DNA of 64,000 nt from Pithys albifrons albifrons (GCF_047495875.1 NC_092461.1:52509511-52573510); one strand, 5' to 3'; numbered from the stretch's first letter, positions 1 through 15,400 are shown. The notes: generated from the sequence alone by a model not told the origin. A program made the numbers and translations.

Positions 1-3000
1 CACATTGCCCCACAGGTGCTGGCACCTTTCTCTAGGCACTGCACCTTCTAGCAAAAGGTTTGTATGAAAGAGTGGTTACTGTACAAGCCTCTATTTCATA
101 CCTGTGGTTACCTTTACCTACGGGGCTCATTGTCTTGTGCCCACCTGTGTTAATAGATGAAGAGACCATCAGCTGGCACGTCAGTGTCCTGCACAGCTCA
201 GACTTGTGGAACCCTCATCAGTGACAGCTGATGAGGTCTATTAGTCACTGTTAGTGGCAGCTTTTAGTGCAGCTGGTCACAAACTAGTTTTTAGTTTGTA
301 CCTCTTGGATGAGGGATGGTGGCCCTGATTCTGTAAGTTATTTAGGTTCCTGCTACTGAAATCTGTGGAGACACAATGTCTAAATTTAATTTTTCAGAAT
401 GTAGGACCTGTGGGACTGTTCTACTTGCTGCAATTCAAATGCATAGAAGGATCCCTATAAATATTTCATGGCTTCAGGGACAAATTGTGATGTGGCTGCA
501 AAACTAGACACACATACATCTCTAGAAGAAAAACCACATTCCAGCAGCAATGGAAAAACCCTGCTCCTAACCTGTCAGTACTTACAGCTGACAGATGCAA
601 AAAGACAAAGTATAGTTAATGTTTTAGAAATAGGCTTTGCACCAATACAGTTTTTCAGTTTTCCATGTCCTTCAAATGAAGCAGACATTACATGCTTATC
701 TGCCCTCAGATTTTCCTTGTTAGCATTAATCAGGCACACTTGACTTGCTTACAGATGAATTTGATTAGAATCATGTATACTCTTAGGAACCAAAAATAAT
801 GAATCATGACTTGAGTGTACGTGCTGTTACAGCCAACATTGTTGCTTGGTGTCTGCTACAGCAGCAAACTAATAGAACTGGGTTCCAAATCATTGGCAGC
901 AGGAGGTGGTAAATGGCACACATGAAATAAAGCAAGACCACACAAAAGGGAAAGCTATAATGTGCACAGCTATTTAAATGACTATATAATTGGTTGAAAT
1001 TCTGCATTTTCTGTCAAAGAAAGAGCTAAAATGGAAACTTGATTTTGTCTACATGCAGTCACAAATATTTTTGCATATGTTCCAGCCTCTGGCCCACAAT
1101 GTGTAGCTTTTAGCTCTGTGAGCTGACTTACGTGTCTCATTTTATAATGCCAACAGATTCTTCTGTTCTTTTAGCACTGAAGAAAAGAGATGCCTTCCAA
1201 AAAAACAAAAGAAGTATTTGAACTCTCTTTCCTTCTGTATGTACAGTATTGTAGCTCTGTGTGCAAATCATGTTTTACACATGCACCTCTGCACATGTAA
1301 ATTCATGCAAAGCCCACGTGCTCAAGCATTGGTTCAGAAGCAAGCTGGGGATGCAGCATTCCACTGCCTGTAAAAATGTTTGTTGATAAAAAGGAAAACA
1401 CAGAAAAGTGTTTCTGTTTTGACAGTGCTGATATTTCACATAATGTATTCTGACCTTCTGTCATCCTTTTTTTTCTTTTTTTTTACAGTGGATTTTGTTG
1501 TGCAGTAATTCTTATTCACACTCATCTCACTGCTGTGATCCATGAGGACCGTCTGCGTGATAGAAGGATGAAAGACTATGTGTAATATCTGTTATCCCTA
1601 TTATGATGACAGCTGCCTGGGCCTTTGACAGATTTGCAATCTACTGAATCATTTACCTAAGTGCCAGGGAAGAGGGGAAGTAGACATATGAAAAAGGAAT
1701 AATACGTAAAGAAACATCTGCATTGAGATAATTTGTAATTTTTGGAAAGGCTTTGAAGAAGGATACATACATTTAGTACTCATGACACTATGAATCTCTT
1801 ATTCTACTGGCAGGCCTTATCTGGCATGTACCAAGCTTTTATCGTGTCTGTACGATCCCTGTTGTGTGCTCCAGCTGCAGGGCCTTCCCTTACCCTCCTC
1901 AGTGCTCCAGCTGGGTGAGCATGCACTGCCCTCCCTGCTATGCCATGCTTAGCAATGCTTGGTTTGCAGCAGGTGTCTTTTTCATTAGCTGTTTGCTTTT
2001 TGTACCTTCTGCCACCTCCTCCTTTTGCCAAGCAGGCCCCTGGGGCTCTCTGTGCTGTCACTGCTTTCCAGTGTTTGGTGCTGTTGCTGCAGACCTGGCT
2101 GCAGGGTGACTTCACCCCCGGCCCCTCTGTCACAAAGACATCTTCTGCCTTCGGATCCTTCAAAGCATGTTTTAAAAACTGCTTCTGTCAATATATGCCC
2201 TGACTGGAGAACGTAACTGTGCTGCTAATGAGCAGAGGATGCCTGGGCTGTGAGTGTCGGTAAAAGATTTCCACATTAATTCAGGTCCCTGCCAGAAAGC
2301 TGCAGTTACCTTGAATTCTCTTTGTGATAACAGCACCAGAAAAATGACCATAGCATTGCACAACTTCTTGCAAGACGAAGTGCACAGCTAGGGAGTCACC
2401 TTGGAAAGGAACTGAAGAGACAGCATCCTAACTGACTGTGGGTGTGGGCTGATGGTACAACTCCCTCACTTCCACTGCTCGCTGGTTTATGCAACACCAG
2501 AATGGCCTGGGGTTGGCTTGCTGGCAAATAGCAAGCTATTAGGGGAATTCACAAGAAAGGAAATTCGAAAAGCAGAAATGTATTTCACACAAGGTTTTAA
2601 TGGGTTTCTTCGAGGGTAGGTGTGCCAAAATATTTCCACTGGAAACTTTATATAAAATTATTAATGCAAAGGGGTTTTCCAATTCTGGCAATTCTCCTCC
2701 CTCTCCTAAGAGCTCTCATAGCTCATAACAGCTCTGTTCTGTGTACTGGGAACATCAGCAGCTGGAATTTATAATTTGTTAGTCTTAGTATTTCTGTAGC
2801 TCATTTCAGAGACTCCACTGGTAATGACAGCTCTGGCTCTTTTACCTTCAGGACAGCTTGGAATTCATTTTTTAGGGCAAGAAATCACCCAAGCATCAAA
2901 TTTATAAAAAGAAGAAAACAAATAAGCATTTAGCACAATATCAGACCCATTCTTGGCATTCCTTAAATTCCTTCAAAGGACAGTCAGAGGAATGGATGAC

Positions 3001-5004
3001 ATGTCATTGCAGCTCTGGGCTTCTCTTTCACTGCTGCTCTGTGATTGTGCAATGTTCTTAAAACCTTCACTGTGCTTTTTAACTCTTCCTTGCCTTTCTA
3101 AAGATTTTACCCAAGAGTTTTCAGATGCCTCTTCAACTAATGACTACCTTTTAACCTCAGGGCTTTCTAATGAAATCCTATCCCTTTTTTTGCAGGGCTG
3201 GGTTCCTGCACGCAAGTAAGACAGTCTCTGGCTGTTCACTGCCATTTCTGAGCTGTGGCCGCCTGCTTTGGTGGCCACGTGGTGAAAAGCAGCTTTCTCC
3301 AAAGAGGGGAAGACTGGAGATCTACAAATTTGGGAACCACAACATCCCACAGGGCTTCTGATAAAACGGATTGTGGGACACTTATTTTGATTACACCTTT
3401 ACTGTAATGTCAAGGTCCGCTGGACAGAGGGTTTGCCTGGTGGCTATTTGCTTTCTCAGAAAGTTGAGAGGAGTGTATTTTCTCTTCTTTCCCAGCCCAC
3501 AAGAACTATTTCCTTGAAAAAGCTGACATAAATTGAATCTATACATAGTAAGCAGAGGGACCAGCATTCCCCATATGTCAAAGAAGTTCTTAAAATAAAC
3601 AGGGTGGAAAGAGAATAAAGCTGTGAATTACAGCCAGTGACAGCAAACAAAGTGGCCTTTCTTTCCTTACATTCCTCTGAGGGTTGTGTTTGCTCTGCCT
3701 CCTGATGGCTGGGTCTGTACTCTTGGGCAGTGCAGCGCAGCATCCTGAGGCCCTCGTGCCCCAGATGCTTTAGACTCAGGAACCATCTTGGCTCATGGGT
3801 ATCTCTGGGTAGAATCTCCTTCTAGGTGGGAGAGGCTGCATGTTCATGCCTTATTCTCAGTACCTTTCCAGTATGCCCACCCTGCCTGTGGGACAGCAGT
3901 GAGGTGGCACTGCCAACAGGGACCCCTCTGCTACTGGGATCCTCCTTTGCCAAGTCCTTTTTTCTACTGATGCTATGGGTGCCTGTTTAAGGAGCATATG
4001 AATCTACCACAGGAATCTCTTGTATTAGGATTACATGTGCTATTAATAAAAATTGCCTTCAATTTCTAAATTGAGGCACTTAAAACCCACAATGAATGCA
4101 TTTTGCAGTCATGAAAAAACCCACCAACTTTTTTTGTTGAAATTTAAATAGACCCATGAACTTTTGTATCATGCACGCTATTTTAAAACTGTAAATCTAT
4201 TCCACTTTTTCCATTGTGGTTGTTTTTATGTTTCATTGTCTTCTTACAAAGGAAAGTCTTTGGTCTTTTAATATAAAAGATCTTATGTTTCTAGGCACAG
4301 GTTTTTGTGCCCAGCTCAATACATTTCGTAAGAAACTAGTTTTCTGACACTATTTTTTTAATTTGGTAAAAGAATAAAAAATGAAGAAAGTGTTAAGGTT
4401 ACCAGGGCATCAAGAAATTATTGCTAACTTCTGGAAATTTAGATTAAGGTGACCTAAACACTTTTTAAAAATTATAAAAAAAACAAGCAAACAAAAAAAA
4501 AAACAACAGGAGAAAACCTAAATAGTGTGAAAGTGGCAAATTAGTTCTTTTCTGTGATTTCTGCTTTTGAGAAATCCAAACAGGACTCAGGCTAACAGAC
4601 TGTCTAAGGCCAAATATGTTATTATGAACATAGCCTAAAACTGAATGATAAATTCTGTAGGTAATGTAAAGGTGTCCTTAATAGCCCCAAAGACATTTAA
4701 AATTCTGTTAGAAAATATACTCAACTCTGCTCCCCCTAGAAAACTCTTTTCTGTAGTGATGGAGGAGAATGTATCTACAATTTTCCCTCTTCCATATATT
4801 TTCCTCTACTGTCCACCACATCCAAAACATCCCTATAGACCACAGAGGTATTTCCCTCTCTATTAAAGTCTACATGAAAGTCTTTGATTATTCTGCAAGT
4901 ATTTGATACCTGTTGTGATGCTGATTTGCTCTGACCATTGCTTTTCCTATTACCAATGCTCTCTCTTTGTTTCCTTCTGCTTCCCATGCCTCCAGTTTAA
5001 TAAT

Positions 5005-5085
5005 GAGGCTGACAGTTTTCTGGGACAAGGACTGTATTTTTGATATATGCTTGCATAGAGTTTGGCACAATGCAGCTGGGTGTCT
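5005..5085 (+). repeat. Possible ancient amniote retroposon tail
   Basis: The stretch contains a 'gggacaaggactgta' core followed about 25 bases later by 'tagagtttggcacaatg'. This resembles the 3' region of old amniote LINE/SINE families, whose copies often read 'gggcagggactgt ... tagcacaatgggg'. The match is by eye and degenerate, so the family is not assigned. Confidence 0.3.
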
Positions 5086-8000
5086 GACTGTGTATGTCAA
5101 ATATTAATGATGTTGTTTCCAATTCTTTCAATCTTCAGTTTTGTAACTGTTTCAGAAGTTCTCTTTAAATAGTTAGAAGCAAATTATTATTTAAGCAATA
5201 TTTTCCGCAGCAGTTATGATTTAAGTGCTTTTTCCAATACTCCTCACAAGCACTGTTTTGTGCCTCTGTCATTTTACTGATTTAAAGCAAAGACCTAATG
5301 ACACAGAGATCTACTCCAGATGTCTGAATAAAACTGCAACCACCAAAAACCAAGAGCTGCTGCTCTGGAGGGAGTGCCTTGTTAATGAGAGGCAGTACAA
5401 GGAGTACAACAGGTGCCTTGTAAAACCTGATGTATGCCTGCAGTGTCAGCGATAATTTACTACTCAGGGTTATTCCCTTGGAGTATTTACCTGTCTCATA
5501 ATACTTAAGGGATGCCCTTGTCTTAGCACAGGAAATGACACAAACATCCAAGATGTCAGATCACTGTCACTTACAAACATCCCTGATGAGTGAAACCCTC
5601 TATTCACTTGTTCATCACTATGTGTGGGCTTTGTTGTTATTGTGAAGTTAATCTCTTTCTATTTCTGAAGTGGAAATCAGGATCTACTTCTGTGTTAAGC
5701 CAGTCTCTAATCCTTTTACCCAGCTAAACATAACCACAATCTATTTATATGCTGGGCTATCCCCAATTAAACCAAAAAATGGCATAACCTAGTTTAGCCA
5801 TTGGGTAACCCCAAGTATTAGTGGTGGTTATTTATAACGTTAAGATGTTTCAGGCTTGCTGCATTAAAGAAAACTTGGACTGAGCTCTTTAATATTTGCT
5901 GTCACAGCCGCATGGGCTAGAATATGTAACCATGTGATGATGATCCCCAAATTTTCTGGGCTGGGCTGACTCAGCTGTGGCCTCCTGCATGTTTCCCATC
6001 TGGGGTGGCAGCTGAAGTCCCTGGCTTGCCTGAGACCTACAGGAGAGAGTTCCTGTGGCAGCCGTGAGTGTTCTCATGAAGTTTTGAACTTGGCAGCTCC
6101 TTCTCTCCACTGCAGCTGGCAAGGTGACAGCAAGCAGGAGGGTCTGTTCAACCTGCTCAGGAATTTCTCCATGTATGTTTGTGTTTGGCAAATCAGTTTT
6201 TCCCCAAATGTATGTGGAACAGTTTGTGTATTTAAACAGGTGGGTTTTGGGAACTTGCTGCTCCATTTGTGGGGAAGTATACCCTCCACAAGTGCATCAT
6301 GGAAAGACAATAACTAAAGTAGTGACACAGATTTTAAATAAACAAAGAAGTTACTACCAGGTGATTTGTGCTGCTTTAATGTAATTAGTAATTAATATTA
6401 GAGACAGCATGTTGCATTTGACTCTGCAAGGCACTATATCTTACTTTCTCATGTCCAGGCATGGGTTTATTATGTTTTTTGCATTGCTACAGGATGTACA
6501 GAGCTGGTGTGGTGGTCAGTTTTCAGGCATGGCTTTGATTGTTACTGTCACTGGGTTTCTTTTCTATAAATATATGTGATTGCTACATCCATTACTTCTA
6601 GATCTAGCCAGGGCCAGGGCCAGACAGCTAAGTTTCTCTCAGTATTGGGTGCTGATGTGGTGAAGGTGGAGAAGTATCTTCAGCAGGAGACTGATACATG
6701 GGGCTGCCACTGAGAAACCGCTGGCATGGTCTGGAGGTGAAATTAAAGTTGTAATACAAACAGCAGAGTGTTGCCAAGTCCATTCAAGGTGTGAAGCAAC
6801 CCATAAAATAGCTCACTTCCCACATGTTGTCTGTTAAGTATCTGCCCTTTCACTTCCATGACTTTTTTATTGCACTTTTCTAAAATTCAGGAACTTTTCC
6901 TCTCACTGGTCAAAATGTTTTCCAATATTTTTCAGAAATGGAAAATAAAATTATCCAAAACCCAGCTGTTTGCAAGTCAGATATGTTCTTCACAAAAAGT
7001 TATATTTTGTGTCTGCTACCTGCAGAACTTGACATCTTCCTGTGTGAGTGAGAAGTAACCTCATCTTGTCTCAACCTTCATCTCATCACTGATAGAATGT
7101 TAGTGCAGGCTGTCCTCATCTCCACGTTCTCATCCTCACTTTCTCCCAGTTCCACAGACTTTGGGCCTGAAACTGATCAAATGTGCATCTTCCCTTTTTC
7201 TGTTGAATTTGTACAAGCATGACTTTGTGTATTTGCTCCACAGCCCCCAGTGTGAACAGATCAGTCAATGCTCACTTCAGGTGGGGCTGCGAGGGATTTG
7301 GAATCAGCCTATGTGAGGGCACCCATGGAGAAACTTCTGGTTTATCAGAAAACTGAAGAAATACCTCCCTGCCAAAATGATGGAAAAGTCCATGGTAAGG
7401 ACCATTATGTTACTTGTGACTGAGGAGTGCTATGGAAAGCCAGTGTGGTGGAGCTCTTAGGTATCTCCTGGTTGTTTTGGGCTGAGGAGGCTTGCTGCCT
7501 CAGTATAATCACATGACTGTAAATAAGAGACTGAGACACTGGGAGCTGGGAGTCTAAGAACTTCCAAAGACAGCACTTTCCTGGGATGATGGCAATGTAA
7601 AATCATGAGTGACACTCCACAAATAATATAACATCTTCAAATAAGGGACAGTGCTTGAACCTGCATGATCTCAAGAAGGCTATTCTGAGAGTAGGACATA
7701 TTTTTCTGCCTCTTTTTCTCTTCTCAGCTTTTTTTATTCATCTACAAAGCTAACAAGTTAACAAGTTATATGCAACACATAAGGACAATATTAAACATGT
7801 GGTTAATCAGCAAATAATCCAAAGCTGGTATTGAGGGCCTCCTGTGATGTGAGTGAAGACAGAAGGGAGAATCCAGGATAATGAAGGCAGCAGATATGTT
7901 CTGTTCTTCATGAGAAGCATCCAGGCACAGGTGTTACAGAGTATTGTTGAGCCAGAAATGTGCAGATATATGGGGCACAGGATGTTCATCTCCTGTGGAA

Positions 8001-11000
8001 CATGAGGACTTTTACGTTTGTTTTGCCTTTGCATAATTGTGACATTTTTAAACCTCAGTTATGCTTGATATTGACTTATTTTAAGGGTTGCTTCTGATGT
8101 ATATTGGTGTGAGGGAGGAAAGAGGCATTTGATAAAAGCAGATATCTGAAGATGTTCAGGCAAGCTGTCAGACAGAGTTCCATGTGATCCTCTAATGAAA
8201 GAATGTTTTGTGCCCTAAGGATGCTTCTTATTTTAGCTTTACCTTTTCCTTAAGCTGTCAGTGAGGGAGTGCATGAAAGGCAATTTAGTGCCAAAGCCAA
8301 CCTTAGCTGCTCTGCTGTGCCTGCTGAAGGAGCTCATTTCCCTCCACTGACTCACTGAGCTGAAGTTGCCCTTGTACATATCCTGCTAACAAGGAAAAGA
8401 GCTACTGGAGGCAGTGTTATACTGACCAGCAGTGGTGATGTAATTGCCAGTAGCAGTCTTGGGTCAGAAGTCAACCAGGAGTGGGCTTGTAACTAGGAGA
8501 TCAAAATATTTTTTCTGTCTCCTGGAATGGGATGTGTTCATATTGTTCTCCCCTGTTTCTCTCTTTGTTAATTATGTTTTATCATCTCAATTCATGTGGG
8601 ATATTGGGTCTTTACAGTGTAACAGAATTGTTTCAAACCCTTCAGACCAGGGTTGCAGAGAGGCACAGTGCGGCGGGAGGGACACCAGGGCCAGTTCACT
8701 TGCTCAGCTCTGGTGGCCAAATTGTGAGCTACATAGAACTGAGATTTGTAGAGGGTAAACAATCAGATCTAGTTTATGAGTCATGCTAGAAATACATTCC
8801 TTGAGCTTGTGACTTTGGATCAGCTATTTTTCTTTTAGCTTCTAAGTTTTCCAGCTTGACCATTGATTAAATTTCCAGTAACACAGGGGATTTGTGAAAA
8901 ACTGGGCTTTAGCTACTTCCACAGGCTCAAGGAATCAAAGCCTTTTCCTGCCAGTTTCTCTAATTTTGTGCTTTGCAGGAACAATGCATGTCAGGTACCC
9001 AGCTTTGGAGCAGCTCACCTGAGAAATGTGCTTGAGCAAGTGACAGACATTCCCTTTTCTAGTCATCTACATCTTTTAATGGGTAGCATGCTCAGTGTGG
9101 TTGGCTTGATGAGAGCACATCCTCCCTTATTCATGGGAAACTTTAGTAGCTTTTAGTGTAGAAAATAATAAGAAAGTATTAAATAATATGTTAATTACCA
9201 TGAAGGAGAAAAAATATATGACAGAGACCTTGCAGAGCCCACTGCTTCTGAAAAGGATGGTATTGTCCCACACATTGTCACTGAGATGTACATTTTGCAG
9301 ATACATGATTTGCACTGGAGTACAATGCAGTGAAATTATTGAAGGTTCTGCTAGCCATCAAAATGGTTGATTTATTAATGATGGAGATTTTTTTTCAATG
9401 TCAAGCTTCTATGTTTACTGTGTGTTTTCAAAATGAATAAATTTTATTGAGACAATAGAGAGAAAGCAAAAGACAAACTAGTGGTGGTTGTAGGTCATGC
9501 AGCAGCTTGAGTATTGTCGTACATGTGTGCATGTGTGTGTCCCAGCTAGGGGACTCAAGAAGATCCTGCTGTGGCTGTGCCACCCTTTTCTTACATTACT
9601 ACAGAGTCTAAGAGCCATCAGTGACAAGGAACTGGCTTTGTGGAGTAAGATTAAAGCTGCCATCATTGTAACTGCTGCTATTTTATTATGTTCCCTGAAA
9701 AGCTTGCTGGCTATGATACTCCTTTTCTCAGGAGACTGGGTGGGTGGAGCAGGACATGACCATGGTGATGCAGTGACAGCACACACTGGCTTGCAGAAGC
9801 AGGGCAGAAAACTCCACAAGCCATGATACCATATGTCTAAGGCTGTGGAGATACAGCAGTTGGTGCTCCATCAGTGTGGATGGCAAAAGAAGTAATTCCT
9901 CTCCAGAAGTGCCCCAGCAGCTGCTGTGAGAAGACCCCTGTTGCCATCCATGCTGAACACAGCACATGTACTGATTTCTCCCATTTCATAGCCAAGTTCC
10001 TTGTGCATTTATGCATCTCCTGTGCTACAGCAGGAAAGTTCTATTCAGCATTGTATGTGTAATGATTATGTCTTAAACCTTGTCTTACTTATTGGCCATC
10101 TGAAAAGGCTCTTGTAAAAATCAGCCTTTAGGCTGTTAGTGATGTCTTCATTTCACTTGGCTGCCAGTATAGTTTTCAGACAGTGCGGTTTAAGGTCAGC
10201 ATTAGTGCAGAGAGACTCATGTCCCCATCCCTCTGAGAGGCACCTGCATGATTCATGTAACCTGTGTTAGATGAATCACTCTGGAGCTACTTGGTTAACC
10301 CTGTCTGCTTCCCTCTGGGAACAAAGGCAAGTAGTTTCAATGAGGTGAAGTAAATACTACCTGCAGGGCCTGGTATTCAGTTGTTCTGTCATGATCATAG
10401 TGCAACAGAGATGAAGAATCAGATCTTCAAAAAGTAAATAAAAAACATATCTTCACTTATATGTTCATTATCACATCTTACATTTTGGAAAAGTGGAAAG
10501 TACATGCTAAATGACATGGGAGTAAAGCTGCATAAGATGTGCTGTTGTTCAATTAAATAGACATTAATTATGCCTGACTGTGTCTAGCATTTTGCTCAAA
10601 GGCATTTTGCACAGCTCCAATCCGCTTACAGCCTGACACAGAGAGTGTGTGTTTTGCTGATAAACATGAGCCCAGGAGCCAGAAAATCCAAACAAGGCAG
10701 TGAATCACTGAGCAATCACATGAAGCATCCCTGTACTGGGTGCTAGTGTGGTGAGTGGGCAGCCAAACACTGAACCAGGGACACTGGATGGGCGATACTG
10801 TAAACGGGGAAAGATGAGAGCTCCCTCCAAGAACACCATATTTAGCTGTGGTTTAGTCCCTGCTATTTGACTGCACAATAAAGAGACAGTGAGGGATATG
10901 ATGCTCAGACACCATACCCCAGATGTGACCTGGTCTTTTAGAAGAAGAGCTGGTTTAGCCACTGTTATGTGTTGTGCATTTTAGCATGTCACCTTTCTCC

Positions 11001-12029
11001 TGGTGCAAATGTGAATAGCAGCTCTAATGTGACCTTGACTGAAATCAGCCCAACCAAACTCAGCTCTGCCTCAACCATATGCCACCACCTTTCCTCAAGG
11101 AGTGTGCCCAGTGGGTGTTGGGTCCTGAAGACAACCACAGCCTTGCCCACCCCCCCAGGGCTCCTCCACCCTCCCCAAGACCCCATGTCATCCCCTGTCC
11201 CAGCAATGGGACTTCTTCACCCAGACAACGAGCCCAAAACACTTTCTAATGGTGTGAAACAGAAGGTGTTTTGCAAGCCAAGGTGGACTGGAGAGCTCAC
11301 TGTTGCTCTCTTTTCATCCCAGGCAGGCTTATTCTGTAGATAAACACAGTCGGGACCTGAAAGTCAAGATCTGGACACCACATGGAATATTCTTAAAGTA
11401 AATTTGCTTCTATTGGTAATTTTTTGTACTTTTGTGTGAATATGTCTGAGAATTTGTAATTATTGTTGGCTGCACTCAGTGTAATAGTCTTCAGTGAAGA
11501 AGAAATGGCATTTTGAGCAAAAGACCTTTTTCTGGATCTCCCTTTATCAGTTCTGAAGACCACAGGCCTATTGTCCAGCTAAAGTTTCTAATCTGTAATT
11601 TGTTGATGTAGCAGTTGCCTATTGTTAAATTACTGCCATCACTTGGTACTACAAAATCAAGCTATCAAATTCTGTGAATTCTGCAGCTGCAAAGGACACC
11701 ATGGCTCTTGAATCTGATTGCACTCTGAGGACTGTGGCATACTACAAAGATCCCGGCTGCAAAACGTTGTCTGTGCTGATGCCATTTGTCTCAAGGTTTT
11801 TTTAGCTCAGTATTTGAAGAACTTTTATGGCTTGTTCACATCCTACTATTATTAGTATATAATGATTTTTTTTATTTGCATTGGCAAGCATATTTATTTA
11901 TGTCATACATGTCTTAATCCTGTTCCCCAGATAATTAGGACCAAATTCATTAACGTCATTGAGCTCAGCAGTGAGAAATAGGCAGTCTTTTTGCTCAGTA
12001 ACTCTTACCAAAATAATCCAGTTTTGCCG

Positions 12030-12420
12030 TTTGCTCTTTATCATTGCTCTTTTTTCTCCCCCCAAAGCTGACAGTTGTTTTAATTTCTTTTTAGTTAACT
12101 AGACTGAAAAGTAACTTGTATTTTATTATGAACTGAACTGCATTACTTCCTCTGGCTGCTGATTTCTTACTCCCTGCTGAGTCTTCAGCTGTGCTGGCTT
12201 AATGTGATAATGGGGAAAATACCCATTAACAAAGCTCTGCTGTGCACAGATATAGAACACACCTTCCTTTTGGTACATCAGAATCCAGATTAACTGCTAA
12301 TAATAGACTAATAAGGAGTTCTCCAATGAGTCAGCTGATTAAAGGCAATCCTATTCCCCGAGAGCTCTAATGTTGGCTTTCACAGCTATCTTGTGCAGAA
12401 GGAGTGCAGATCAGTGCTTC
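12030..12420. promoter_or_regulatory. Candidate conserved noncoding element
   Basis: This AT-rich, non-repetitive block has a cluster of TAAT/ATTA homeodomain cores around 12290-12345 and a TGAGTCAGC (AP-1/MARE-like) site near 12327. It has no long open frame and no simple repeat. The texture resembles vertebrate enhancer elements, but conservation cannot be judged from one sequence. This is inference. Confidence 0.25.
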
Positions 12421-15400
12421 TTCCCTATCCTTGTGCTCCCTCACCAAAGGATCATGTTCTGCTTTTAGTGCTCAGTTAAACAATTAGAAATGCTCTAATG
12501 ATGTGGGAGGAAAGAAGCTGGCAGGACAAACTCAGTACTTCTTGCAAGCAATTGCTGGCAACAGAGTCTACCAAATCTACTCCATTGAAGGGAGCAATGG
12601 AGTTTTTTTAGATTGGATGGTGACACTTTCAGGTGATTCTAATTTTTTCCCCTAAAATAAATCATAGTTTTATTATTTCCTAATTTCTGAGTATCTTCCT
12701 TTGCCCTGCTCCCCACTTGAGACCCTCAGCAGTTTACTTCAGGAGCAAAATTCTTCATTTCCGTACCTCATACCTCCCAGTCTCAGATTATTTGATCCCT
12801 TGTACCTTTCTTACTCAGTATGAAACTTCAAACTCAGTCATTGTATGTGGACTGGCACAGGCAAAGACAAAGCTGTGGGCATGAGTTGGTGTAAATAAGT
12901 GAACAGCCCCATTACTGTGGGGCTACTCCTGTTTTGTCTCACATTTTTTTTGCTTTTTGTTCTACATTTGCTCACCAAGCCTCCTGTGGCCCCTGTGCAG
13001 TAGGAATGGAGCAGCTCCTCTAGAGCAAGCAGTGACTGTGGCCACTCCCACTGTGTCTGGCAGCATCCAGCCCAGCACCCAAATTAATTTCTGTCCATAG
13101 CTGATGTTGTTGGTGGGGCTGAGAACAGCCAAGGGCCAGCCAACACTGCCATATGTGAAAAGCAGAGCAAAAGTGAAATGCTACAACAGTCTGGAGGAGA
13201 GTAAGGCAGGTGGACTTCATTTATTACCTGTGCAGGCAACCTGCTCTTGGAAATATGGTCTACTAAATCAGGTCTTCTGAGGGGAAAAGTGAGGATGTAT
13301 GTATTTCTTCGCTAAATGGATAGGGAGAAAATGCACTTTCAGACATATTGCATTCAGTTTATATGAAAATAAATCTGAATTTTTTTCTCTGCTTTTTTTT
13401 ACACACCTCCTCTCTCCCACCTCTTTCTCCCTTGCATTTTTTTCTGACTCCAAGTTGATTTAGGTCTTTTCTATGGACAGTCCTTATGTCAGAAGGTGAT
13501 TTGAGAAACTACTTTTGCCTTCGTACACATACATAAAATCTAGCTAAGTAAGTGTCAGCTAAAAAGCACTGGTGTTTTATATCCAATGGAAAATTTCTGC
13601 CTAATTGCTTTGTGCATCACCCGGTCTAATTGTGACTGGATGGAGAATGATTGCAGAGCTGCTACTCTGTGATGTTTACTTTATTTTGGCTGCAGAGAGA
13701 ATTCCTTGAAGATGTGATTATTGAAAGAGAGAGTGGATAAGATGGGTGAAAAACTATTGCTCTTATTTTTAATATTGCACCAGGCAGTTCCATTCAATAC
13801 TTGTGTGCTTTGTGACAGCATCTGGTCTTGTGGTTTGTCTCTTCTTGTGCCTGTGTCTTGATCAGTTTGAGCTGAAGAGTTGTCAACCAGCAAAGAGTGA
13901 AAAAGGACTTCACAGACCAGAACTGCACCAGTCTCCATCAGTCCATGGGATTGTATTTGGAAATCCAAGCCTATACCCAGTTCTAATGAGAAGGACTCAG
14001 TTCATATATTTCATTAATCAACCCCCTGTTATCACTTAGAAATAAATAGCAGGAGGTTGAAAATACTGCACTTCCCCCTTGCTTTAAAAACAAGTAAGGA
14101 AGTGTTTTCCCCACAGATAGAGTAATTGAAGATCATGATTGCTGATGGCATTCCTTGAGGAACAAGACCTTTTCATCATGTGGAGGCAGACAGTAGTACA
14201 GAATGAGAAGTGGAGAGTTAATTGTCCAGTTGGAAAACCAGAGTAAGCTCAGAAGAGGTTGTATAAAGGAAAATACACATACAAGTTCCTTAAGTACAAA
14301 CGCTTCGTGCCATGGCTGGGACAATCCTTATGGATGGCTTTATGGAAGAGATACATTGTGTGGTTGCTGGAGAGATGTCTTTTCTTTGTCTGCCTTGAAA
14401 TTTATGAACAGGGTATGAAAGATGACATCTAGCAATTCCTAATCTAACAGTAACTACAACTAAACACAAAGGCTTCTCTGACTTTGGTTTATTTCTTCTA
14501 TCTGCACTTTCTGTTATGATATATGTTAAACATTTGGGTGAGACATTAGAGCCTACAGTTCTGCTGAAATCCATCTGGCCATAAAACTCCCCAGTCCTGC
14601 AGCGGACAGGTTTTGCTCTTTTACTCAGTGGCGACAAATTACAGAGAACTTAAAGACAGTAAGTAAACCCAAGGTGCAGAGCACAGTATTACAACCTCCC
14701 ACTCACCTTCATGATTTCCAGCATGTTTCAAAAAAATGAGCAACTTCAGTATAGTATGCCAGCAGCAAAAGTATTTCTGCATACCACCATCCATGCCATA
14801 AAACTTTCCTGACATAGATGTGGTTACATTTTGTGCAGTATTACCAGACCCTCTGTGCACCTACACAGCTGGATGTGGCACTTTGGGATTATCACTCAGC
14901 ACTAGAGACTCAGAGCCTGTAAGAGACAAGTGAGGTGGAGAGGCAGGACCTGGGAGCTGTTCAGCTGCTGCCAAGCACTGAAACACAGGTGAAGGAAAAT
15001 CAGGACATATTTTTGCTCATTTTTACCCTTGGTACATCTGCATAATTCCCTAATACAGAGTGCCTAATACTTTGGGAAAAGCTCCTGGCTCTTCTAACTT
15101 GAGAATGGCTCAGGAGGTTCCTGAAAATCCTCATGAGAGGCACAGGAATTCAAGAAAGCCAAAGGGAAAACAAAGCAAGTAGATTTCAATTAAAGAATTT
15201 TGTAAAGATCTGCTTTTTCATAAGAAAAACCATTTTACTGCAGGCAAATGTGCTAGGATGCAATCACAGCAAGAGATGTTATTTTCTGCATATCACTGCT
15301 CCCTTCAATAAAGGTACATCATCAGTTAAAGACTTGCCTGTAGCATGAAAAAAAGAGTTCTTTCCCCTCCTCAAAACCAAAGTTGTTCAGATTTTCTATG

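Noticed and set aside
213..236. 9-base inverted repeat with a 6-base loop
   Set aside because: A couple of such hairpins are expected by chance in 64 kb, and nothing nearby gives it a role.
1804..2163. 119-codon - strand open frame in a GC-richer patch
   Set aside because: The translation has no recognisable domain. Overlapping frames are open on both strands, as expected from local base composition.
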